From positions 1-47,482 of the forward strand of contig JAUZOQ010000015.1 of NCBI GenBank assembly GCA_030706385.1: 47,482 nucleotides of DNA, read 5' to 3'. The notes under the pieces were generated by a model that made no database searches, was not told where the DNA came from, and saw only the letters and a program-made list of their open reading frames with translations. Positions 41,162 to 47,482 of the stretch are shown here, in pieces. The first letter of the stretch is position 1. Every line of letters starts with the position of its first letter. Position numbers and translations under genes: made by a program. The DNA is from Bacteroidota bacterium. Its GTDB lineage: Bacteria > Bacteroidota > Ignavibacteria > Palsa-1295.

Positions 41162-41175
41162 CCTACCGGACTACT

Positions 41176-42987
41176 CTACTTCCCGTAGCCTTCGATCATT
41201 TCAATTTCAACCGGAGTCAGGAAATCTTCGACAAGATTGCGTTTGTGCAGGAATCTGAATAATGTTTGCTTCAGTTCAGGAATCGTTTGAGACTCTTCGA
41301 GCACCTTCCGCACCAATAGCTTTGTCTCTGAATATTTGAGTTTTCTGATAAGTCCGGATATCATCTGTACCCTATTCGGCGCAACAGAGATCTCGTCGAT
41401 TCCCATGCCAATGATAAACGGTAAGGCAATCGGTTTACCTGCCATTTCGCCACAAAGAGAGACAGGTTTCTTTCGCGCATGCGCAGCCCTGACAGACATT
41501 GCAATAAGGCGCAGTACAGCAGGATGCAATTCATCGAACAAGTGGGCGACGAATTCATTTCCGCGGTCTACGGCAAGAGTATACTGCGTGAGATCATTTG
41601 TGCCAATTGAAAGAAAATCACATCGTGTCGCAAAAGCCGGCGCATGAAGTGCTGCTGCCGGAACTTCGATCATCACACCCAGTGGGATATTTTCGTCAAA
41701 GGCTTCACCGTTTTGACGAAGCTCTTGTTTGGCTTCATCGAGATAGTGCATGACTTTCTCCAACTCATCAACGGTCGTGATCATCGGCAAAAGAAGTTTG
41801 ACGTTCTGTCGTGCCGATGCGCGGAGAATAGCCCGGAGCTGCTCGATATGCGTTTCAGGCTGATCGAGCGAGATGCGAATTCCCCGCCAACCCAGGAATG
41901 GATTCTTCTCCCTGAAACCGCCACCGATGAATTTATCGCCACCGATATCGAATGTGCGGATCGTGATCGGTGCCGGGTAGAATCGATTGGCAAGGTCGGA
42001 ATAGATCCTCGTCTGATCGGTTTCCGAAGGAATTTCATCGTATTCGGAAAGGAAATGTTCCGTTCGAAGCAGCCCCAAGCCACGAACAGGTTTCGACTTG
42101 ATCTTGCTCATCGATTCGGCTTCGGCTATCGCCTCATCGCTGATAAGCTCCATGTTCATGTTTACGACGATCTTCTTCCCATCGATCGTCTCCGGCGGGA
42201 ATTCCGTTTCTTTCCCCTTTGCAGCGACGATCTTCTTCTTCGATTGGATCTCCATCAGGCGCTCGCGATACCGCGCCAATGTATCGTCATCCGGAGTTAC
42301 AAACAACTCGCCAAGATCGCCATCGAGGATGAGAATGTCATTCGTCTCTATGTGGGCAGCCGCTCCGCGAAGCCCGACGATTGCGGGCAACCCGAGAGAA
42401 CGCGCAAGGATGGCAACGTGGCTTGTTGCACCACCACCATCGGTAGCAAAACCTAAGAGCTCCTGGCGTGAAAAAAGGATTGCATCGGCAGGAGTCATGA
42501 ATTCAGCGACGACAATAGCAGGATGATCGAGCTTGGATATCCATTTCTGCTTCTCCAGCAAATGGCGCAGCAGGCGTTGCTTGATATCTTCCACATCGTC
42601 GGCCCGTTCGCGGAGCAACGGGTTCTCGCTTGTCTGAAGAAAATGCTGGTGGATGTTATATTCGGAGTCGACAATGAAGGCAGCGGATTTTTTCTCGTCA
42701 CGAATACGCCGGCGAATCGTATCCAGAACGTACGTATCGGCAAGCATCATGCTTTGCGCCTCGAAGATCGCCGATCCCTGCTTGCCTGCCTTATGCTCGG
42801 CTAAGGCGCTGATCTTCTCCAGTTCGCCCTTTGATCGAGCAACGGCATACTCGAACTGCTCAAGCTGAGGAGCAACTTCATCCGGCTCGAGCATACGATC
42901 CTCGGCGACTAACAGCGAGCGGTTATAGTGGTATGCCGGACCGATGACGATCCCTCCATTTGCCGCTATTCCCGTATAGTGAAGCAC
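41176..42987 (-). CDS. ptsI: phosphoenolpyruvate-protein phosphotransferase (enzyme I)
   Basis: A 603-residue full-length enzyme I of the PEP:sugar phosphotransferase system. It passes phosphate from PEP to HPr. The phosphorylated His190 lies in TDGGGATSHVAILA. The PEP-binding domain carries GLLRTEHFL, FDIGGDKFIGG, and DFLSIGTNDLTQYTLAVDR, and the catalytic Cys sits in SLCGEMAG. It is encoded after ptsH in the same direction; no sugar-specific EII genes are seen. Confidence 0.95.
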   Translation of the reverse strand: MLHYTGIAANGGIVIGPAYHYNRSLLVAEDRMLEPDEVAPQLEQFEYAVARSKGELEKISALAEHKAGKQGSAIFEAQSMMLADTYVLDTIRRRIRDEKKSAAFIVDSEYNIHQHFLQTSENPLLRERADDVEDIKQRLLRHLLEKQKWISKLDHPAIVVAEFMTPADAILFSRQELLGFATDGGGATSHVAILARSLGLPAIVGLRGAAAHIETNDILILDGDLGELFVTPDDDTLARYRERLMEIQSKKKIVAAKGKETEFPPETIDGKKIVVNMNMELISDEAIAEAESMSKIKSKPVRGLGLLRTEHFLSEYDEIPSETDQTRIYSDLANRFYPAPITIRTFDIGGDKFIGGGFREKNPFLGWRGIRISLDQPETHIEQLRAILRASARQNVKLLLPMITTVDELEKVMHYLDEAKQELRQNGEAFDENIPLGVMIEVPAAALHAPAFATRCDFLSIGTNDLTQYTLAVDRGNEFVAHLFDELHPAVLRLIAMSVRAAHARKKPVSLCGEMAGKPIALPFIIGMGIDEISVAPNRVQMISGLIRKLKYSETKLLVRKVLEESQTIPELKQTLFRFLHKRNLVEDFLTPVEIEMIEGYGK

Positions 42988-43072
42988 TGGTTAGGTTTGA
43001 ATTAATATCGAATCATAAAATACGACAATAATCGATCGGGGAAAATGAAAGACTCGTTATGCGACCCCGCTC

Positions 43073-43339
43073 TTACATTTCGTCAAAGCCTTTGGCGAAG
43101 TAATCTGCCATTGCATCTGCCATCGCGGCTTCGTCGGCTCCTTCGAATGTCAGTTCCAGCGTTGAGCCCTGCGCTGCGGCTAGAGTCATCACACCGATGA
43201 TGGATTTCCCGTTGATCTGAAAGCCGTCCTTATTAATATAAAAATCGGATGAGAATTCGCTGGCAAGTTTGACGATTGCCGCAGCGGGCCTCGTATGCAT
43301 GCCTGCACGGTTCAAGACTTTAACTGTACGAACTATCAC
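43073..43339 (-). CDS. ptsH: phosphocarrier protein HPr
   Basis: An 88-residue HPr. The phosphorylated His15 is in NRAGMHTRPAA and the regulatory Ser46 in NGKSIIGVMTLAA, so both the PEP-dependent and the HPr-kinase sites are present. It receives phosphate from enzyme I, encoded 85 bases downstream. No HPr kinase is encoded in the window. It lies 45 bases after the polyprenyl synthase gene in the same direction. Confidence 0.95.
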   Translation of the reverse strand: MIVRTVKVLNRAGMHTRPAAAIVKLASEFSSDFYINKDGFQINGKSIIGVMTLAAAQGSTLELTFEGADEAAMADAMADYFAKGFDEM

Positions 43340-43384
43340 GTAAGAAAATAATTAGTATATATGGTGAACTGGCCTCCGATCGAA

Positions 43385-44365
43385 TCAGTATGTCCGGCCG
43401 AGTAAATAATCGCTAAATCGATCCAATCCAATTCGAAGTCCTTCGCTGCCAATGCCGCTTATGGAATTCCGTGCAGTGATCGTCTCATCCTCAATCGCTT
43501 TCATGGCCTTATCGATGATTCCATGTTTTGCGAACGACTTTTTGGCGTGAGCAATATCATGGCTTGTAGCCTTTCGATCGCGTATCCGGAGTAACATCTC
43601 CTGATCGTGCTCATCAATCACATCAAACATCTCCATGGCCGAAAGAAAAAGAAATGTGCGCTTGCCTTCCAGAACATCTCCGCCGATCTTCTTTCCAAAA
43701 GAAGCCTCATCGGCGATTAGATCTAAAAGATCATCCCTGATCTGAAACGCGATACCCGTATGATGAGCAAATTCCCGAACGACTTCGACATATTCTCCGC
43801 CGGCAGAACAGGTTCCGAGTGTCGCCGCAAGTTCCAGCATTTTTGCGCTCTTAAGATCGATCATACGAAAGTATTCTTTAGTCGTTACATCATTACGCAA
43901 TTCAAATTCCTTATCGTATGCCTGACCTTCGCAGACGCACCGGAAGCCAAAGGCAAACTCTTTGCTCATCTCGCCTGCAAGTTCATATCCACCGGAAGAG
44001 AGAGACTCTTCGGCAAGTGCAATGATGGCATCGCCCGCCAAGATGGCCGTGTTGATATCGTATTTCGTATGCAAGGTCGGGTTTCCGCGCCTCGTGTCGG
44101 CATTATCCATGATATCGTCATGAACGAGCGTAAACGTATGAAGCAGTTCGACTGCACAGGCAGCCGGGAGCCAATTCGCTGAAGGATTCGATAATGAAGA
44201 GAGATATGTTAGAACGGGGCGGAGTCTCTTGCCTCCCGATTGGATGGTAAGACGGATCGGATCGTAAAGGCTTCGCGGAGATTCGGGAATAAGTTCAAGC
44301 AGGCGGAGTTCGATCTCTTTGCGGGCCTTCTCCGTGCTCTTCAAGAATTCTTGAGTATTCTTCAT
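43385..44365 (-). CDS. polyprenyl synthetase (farnesyl/geranylgeranyl diphosphate synthase type)
   Basis: A 326-residue trans-prenyltransferase that condenses isopentenyl diphosphate with allylic diphosphates. The first Asp-rich motif DDIMD lies at 83-87 in TLVHDDIMDNADTRRG and the second, DDLLD, at 211-215. The GGKRLRP segment (44-50) binds IPP. Chain length cannot be fixed by eye. It lies 14 bases after the type 2 IDI gene, and the HPr gene follows. Together they give an isoprenoid-plus-PTS operon. Confidence 0.92.
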   Translation of the reverse strand: MKNTQEFLKSTEKARKEIELRLLELIPESPRSLYDPIRLTIQSGGKRLRPVLTYLSSLSNPSANWLPAACAVELLHTFTLVHDDIMDNADTRRGNPTLHTKYDINTAILAGDAIIALAEESLSSGGYELAGEMSKEFAFGFRCVCEGQAYDKEFELRNDVTTKEYFRMIDLKSAKMLELAATLGTCSAGGEYVEVVREFAHHTGIAFQIRDDLLDLIADEASFGKKIGGDVLEGKRTFLFLSAMEMFDVIDEHDQEMLLRIRDRKATSHDIAHAKKSFAKHGIIDKAMKAIEDETITARNSISGIGSEGLRIGLDRFSDYLLGRTY

Positions 44366-44379
44366 CGGCGCTTCGAACG

Positions 44380-45450
44380 CTAAAATTTCTGTAACGGTTG
44401 CTTTGAAAGTGCCTCAACATTTTTCGAGCCGGTCAGAAACATGCAATATTTCAATTGCGTGATGAGATCTTCCATCTTCTTGTTAAGGGATTTCTCCCCC
44501 CCCTCCATGAACGTCGACACAAGAGGTTTCGCGATTCCAACAAGATCCGCACCTAGAGCAATTGATTTGGCGATATCCAAACCGTTGCGTATTCCGCCGC
44601 TGGAAATAATGCCGAAGGTCATGGATTCCCTCAATTCACGGACTTGAAGAAGGGCATCAACGGTCGGAATTCCCCAGTCCCAAAAAGGCTCAAGCACACT
44701 GCGGAGCTTCTTTTTCTGCCGAAGAATCTCCACTCCAGCCCAGCTCGTTCCGCCGGCTCCTGCAACATCGATCACCAGAACGCCGACTTCGAGCAACTGC
44801 TTTGCCACGTCTTTCGATATCCCGGCACCAACTTCTTTGACAATGACTGGGACTCCGACCGATTTCACGCATTTGCCTATTCCATTCAACACGCCCGTGA
44901 AATTCGAAGACCCTTCGGGCTGAAGCAATTCCTGAAGCGGATTGAGATGGATGATTAGCGCATCGGCTTCTACCAGATCGATAATCCTCTTAATGCTTGC
45001 AGTCTTCCCTTTGCCGGCAAGACGTGCTACTTCGACTGCTCCAATATTAGAGAATATCAGTCCGGAAGGATTTGCCTTGCGGGCAACCTTGAACGAGTTA
45101 TGAAATCGTTTATCTTCGAGCGCCTGACGCTGGCTTCCCACTCCCATCGCTGCTCCGAATTTCGCGCTTAGCGCTCCGAGCGCACGGTTTATGCGTTCGG
45201 CAGCTTCATAGCCGCCTGTCATCGAGGAGATAAGTATCGGAACATCGAGATGCTTGCCCAGAAAATCGGTCGATGTCTCAACATCGCTCAGAGCAATTTC
45301 CGGAAGTGCGTTATGGACGAAGCGAATCCTATCGAAACCGGAGGAAGTTTGCCGGAACGAGACCTGTTCGGAGACGACGAGTTCTACATGGCTCTGTTTG
45401 CGGCTTGTCGTCAGATTATTCCCGGTATCGGTAATTTTTCTCTTTTTCAT
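44380..45450 (-). CDS. fni: type 2 isopentenyl-diphosphate delta-isomerase
   Basis: A 356-residue FMN- and NADPH-dependent TIM-barrel isomerase interconverting IPP and DMAPP. Family marks include RFVHNALPEIALSDVETSTDFLG at the start, ISSMTGGYEAAERIN, MGVGSQRQAL, VEADALIIHLNPLQE, and a C-terminal SGGIRNGLDIAKSIALGADLVGIAKP for the flavin phosphate. It is the first gene of the minus-strand cluster with the prenyl synthase 14 bases downstream. A CGTAAATTTACG palindrome lies upstream near 45473-45484. Confidence 0.93.
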   Translation of the reverse strand: MKKRKITDTGNNLTTSRKQSHVELVVSEQVSFRQTSSGFDRIRFVHNALPEIALSDVETSTDFLGKHLDVPILISSMTGGYEAAERINRALGALSAKFGAAMGVGSQRQALEDKRFHNSFKVARKANPSGLIFSNIGAVEVARLAGKGKTASIKRIIDLVEADALIIHLNPLQELLQPEGSSNFTGVLNGIGKCVKSVGVPVIVKEVGAGISKDVAKQLLEVGVLVIDVAGAGGTSWAGVEILRQKKKLRSVLEPFWDWGIPTVDALLQVRELRESMTFGIISSGGIRNGLDIAKSIALGADLVGIAKPLVSTFMEGGEKSLNKKMEDLITQLKYCMFLTGSKNVEALSKQPLQKF

Positions 45451-45510
45451 TCAATACTATCCTAAAACTTTCGTAAATTTACGATAAGAACAAGGGCTGT
45501 TTCCTAATTC

Positions 45511-45542
45511 TTGAAACAGACGCCATAATTTTCATAGATTTG
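45511..45542 (+). promoter_or_regulatory. probable Bacteroidota-type promoter
   Basis: TTG at 45511-45513 and TAGATTTG at 45535-45542 match the -33 and -7 (TAnnTTTG) elements with 21 bases between them. It lies about 50 bases before the GTG of the gene at 45591 and is the best-matched promoter seen in the window. Confidence 0.4.
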
Positions 45543-45590
45543 TAGTTACGGATTGCGAAATTCCACCATAACTCTTCATCGAGAACCGTA

Positions 45591-46244
45591 GTGAAACAAC
45601 AAATATCTTTCTCACCGGATGCATCCGAAAACACCGGGAGCAGCGAGCCCGTCAAAAGACTGGCTGCCCGGTATAATATCCCCGAAAAGGATGTCGAGGC
45701 CCTGCTTTACGGTTCCAGAGCACCAAAAAGCGAAGCTGCGGGTTTTGATACAAAAGAAAAATCTATGGCAGACGAATTTCGATCGAATTATGGCGCTCCG
45801 CAAAAGCAGAGCGGATGGTCGCCGGTTAATGTTCTCAGCCTTGTCGTCGGGATTCTCGGCGTTATGGCATTGACAATTATCCTCATTGCCGTCCTTCGCA
45901 GGCCGAATTTTCATCATATGTCCGATGGTATGCCGCATCCTCCGCCTCCGATGATGATGACACCGAACCAACCGCCCCAAAGAGGTGGGATGGACTCGTC
46001 ACGGAGGGAGACTCCCTCAATGAATGAGAATCAAGGTACTGTTCCGCCTCCGGCTACTATGAATGAAATGGAGCGTCCATCACCAAAGCCTCGCAGGCAT
46101 ACATCAAGCCGGTCTTCAGCCTTTACGACCAGTAATAGCGTCGAAGCACAAGAGCATTTGGCTGAAATGAGAGCGGATGGCAATACCAAGGCCAGGATCC
46201 GAATGAAGACAAAAAATGGGGTTACTATTTACTCCGTTCAATAA
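45591..46244 (+). CDS. single-pass membrane protein with Pro/Met-rich region
   Basis: A 217-residue protein with a GTG start. Residues 1-75 are hydrophilic and include VKRLAARYNIPEKDVEALLYG, which looks like a small helical or helix-turn-helix-like element. A transmembrane helix lies at about 79-102. After it comes a His/Met/Pro-rich stretch (SDGMPHPPPPMMMTPNQPPQ) and a basic C-terminus ending MKTKNGVTIYSVQ. No family recognised; it may be a membrane-bound regulator. An intrinsic terminator follows at 46301. Confidence 0.55.
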   Translation: MKQQISFSPDASENTGSSEPVKRLAARYNIPEKDVEALLYGSRAPKSEAAGFDTKEKSMADEFRSNYGAPQKQSGWSPVNVLSLVVGILGVMALTIILIAVLRRPNFHHMSDGMPHPPPPMMMTPNQPPQRGGMDSSRRETPSMNENQGTVPPPATMNEMERPSPKPRRHTSSRSSAFTTSNSVEAQEHLAEMRADGNTKARIRMKTKNGVTIYSVQ

Positions 46245-46300
46245 TTTAATAACGCGAGGTTCCATTCACTGAGAATGCGAAAAAACAATTAACTTTTTGG

Positions 46301-46327
46301 AACGGGCATCTGCGGATGCCCGTTTTT
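46301..46327 (+). terminator. rho-independent terminator
   Basis: A perfect 10-base-pair stem (AACGGGCATC with GATGCCCGTT), TGCG tetraloop, and a T run immediately after. It lies 57 bases beyond the stop of the gene at 45591 and just before the dsbD start. Confidence 0.9.
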
Positions 46328-46335
46328 ACTAAGGT

Positions 46336-47482
46336 ATGAAAATGTGCCGAGCCGTGACTCTCCTCATTTTGCTCTCCGGACTGATTCCTTTCGGCTCTCT
46401 CTCCTACGCCCAAAAACTTTCGAAGATCCGGGAAAAATTCGCTCCTGATAGCGCGACCTTCACTATGGCTGTTGATCCAAAGCAAGATTTTTCGCAGGGC
46501 AAGACATTCGAGGCGAAGATCCACTTCAAGATCGGCAAGCACTGGCATGTCTATTCATCGAAATCCAATTCCGAGGCAAGTTCTCCTCTTATCCTGCAGA
46601 TTCCGTCGGAGCTCGGTAGTAATTTTCAATTAGAGAGTTTCGAAGAAAAGGGAAAGGTGACGGCGAAATTCGATTCGAATTTCATGGCAACGACGAAAGC
46701 CTTCTATTCCGATTTCGATATTGTTGCAAAGATCAAGATAAGATCGAATGCCAAACTCGGCAAGGATCCGTTCTATCTCTGGATGAATTACCAGACCTGT
46801 AACGAATCCAATTGCATTCCGGCCAATACGTTCACTGTGCCCATGCTCTTTCTCGGTAAAGACCCGCTGCAAATATCTGTCGCGAAAGGGAGCGGGATCG
46901 TGGACGCAGCCGATACCACAGCAGTGATCGATACATCATCCAAACTTTCTGCAGCAATACCCGCAACTCCTGCACCGCCCCCTCCTGGCTCGACCTCGAA
47001 CGGCGTTACCGCAGACGATCTCAATAAGATCGCAGGAGAATCCATTTGGAGTTTCATTCTGACTGCAATGGGTTTTGGATTACTGGCACTGGTGACACCT
47101 TGCGTCTTTCCGATGATCCCGATTACTGTAAGCTTTTTTACCAAGCGAAATCAGGGCTCGAAGAAACATGCCGTCAAAGATGCGACATTTTATGCTATCG
47201 GCATTATTGTAACGTTCGTTGTCCTCGGCTTTCTTCTCGCCCTACTTTTCGGCTCATCAGGGATCAATAAGTTTGCTTCTAATCCTGCGGTCAATATTTT
47301 GATCGCCCTGATCTTCATTGCATTCGCCTTGAATCTGTTCGGACTCTATGAACTCGGAGTTCCAAACGAATTATTGAATAAGCTTCACTTCCGCGCAACT
47401 ACGCATGAGAACCGGATCGTCTCCGTGATGGACTGCCCGAACTGGGTGGTGGTGGCCTTCAGCTGCTCACGGAGCGTCTTCT
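46336..47482 (+). CDS. dsbD: thiol:disulfide interchange protein DsbD, N-terminal part (cut by window end)
   Basis: The first 382 codons of a DsbD-type electron-transfer protein that carries reducing power from cytoplasmic thioredoxin to the periplasm. A signal peptide (MKMCRAVTLLILLSGLIPFG) precedes the N-terminal DsbD-alpha domain, whose CNESNC pair (Cys155, Cys160) contacts substrates. A Pro-rich linker, then the first membrane helices with the conserved TPCVFPMIPIT follow. The start is ATG 46336 after an AAGG. The final ~52 bases no longer look like the family and have a higher G+C content, so the C-terminal end in this window is doubtful. Confidence 0.85.
   Translation, partial: MKMCRAVTLLILLSGLIPFGSLSYAQKLSKIREKFAPDSATFTMAVDPKQDFSQGKTFEAKIHFKIGKHWHVYSSKSNSEASSPLILQIPSELGSNFQLESFEEKGKVTAKFDSNFMATTKAFYSDFDIVAKIKIRSNAKLGKDPFYLWMNYQTCNESNCIPANTFTVPMLFLGKDPLQISVAKGSGIVDAADTTAVIDTSSKLSAAIPATPAPPPPGSTSNGVTADDLNKIAGESIWSFILTAMGFGLLALVTPCVFPMIPITVSFFTKRNQGSKKHAVKDATFYAIGIIVTFVVLGFLLALLFGSSGINKFASNPAVNILIALIFIAFALNLFGLYELGVPNELLNKLHFRATTHENRIVSVMDCPNWVVVAFSCSRSVF

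Noticed and set aside
41644..42456. A 270-codon plus-strand frame opposite ptsI
   Set aside because: It is fully antisense to enzyme I, with no recognisable domain.
1..47482. tRNA or rRNA genes
   Set aside because: I scanned for TTCGA-type T-loops with acceptor stems and for rRNA-like conserved blocks and saw none; a dedicated RNA search would be needed to be certain.

Overview
The window most likely comes from an uncultured or environmental member of the Bacteroidota/Chlorobiota side of the tree. Ignavibacteria- or Kapabacteria-like lineages fit, but this is inference. The visible support is two secreted proteins with a C-terminal type IX secretion (T9SS) sorting domain, many lipoproteins and small soil-type accessory proteins, TAnnTTTG promoter-like elements, and a vitamin B12-dependent ribonucleotide reductase. 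No tRNA, rRNA or CRISPR array was seen.

Layout. (1) 0-18.4 kb is a long run of small, loosely connected accessory genes: DUF4389, SRPBCC, an alpha/beta hydrolase, two tandem DUF998 membrane proteins, two DUF1801 proteins, an NTF2-like protein, a GNAT enzyme, a Coq4-like protein, a sterol-desaturase-type oxidase, three RibD/DHFR-like paralogues, a PEP-mutase/isocitrate-lyase-like enzyme, an Arr-type ADP-ribosyltransferase with a helical N-terminal extension, two VOC proteins and a B12-binding radical SAM enzyme. (2) 18.4-27.2 kb looks like an accessory island. It holds a RepA-like RecA-fold ATPase next to an AT-rich stretch with a DnaA-box-like 9-mer, two HicAB toxin-antitoxin modules, four copies of a ~52-bp partly palindromic element, a duplicated and decayed 3' end of a RibD-like gene, a T9SS cargo gene, and a 586-residue fusion of a GHKL/HSP90-type ATPase to a Shedu (DUF4263)-like PD-(D/E)XK nuclease domain. 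A thioredoxin-like protein that has lost one redox cysteine and a VOC protein also lie here. (3) 27.2-34.6 kb holds a signal-peptidase-I-like lipoprotein lacking both catalytic residues, the class II ribonucleotide reductase NrdJ, and a large DUF2961/T9SS secreted protein. (4) 34.8-41.2 kb is a cell-surface polysaccharide region: a PAP2 phosphatase interrupted by an in-frame TGA, two glycosyltransferases, a methyltransferase-like protein, and RmlA-, RmlB- and RmlD-like nucleotide-sugar enzymes. (5) 41.2-45.5 kb is a minus-strand cluster of IDI-2, polyprenyl synthase, HPr and enzyme I, joining isoprenoid synthesis with PTS phosphocarriers. (6) The end holds a small membrane protein with a clear intrinsic terminator and the N-terminal part of DsbD.

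Intergenic DNA is rich in short tandem repeats that are not CRISPRs: degenerate heptads (CCACTAG / TAACTGC types), inverted arrays of 9-mers (GGATTYRTC), an AATGTAAAATT-type repeat that one gene reads into, and a TTCGATCGAA-centred element. The strongest lead for an undescribed system is the GHKL-ATPase/Shedu-like nuclease fusion in the repeat- and TA-rich island. Next are the catalytically dead signal-peptidase-like lipoprotein and the palindromic ~52-bp element.
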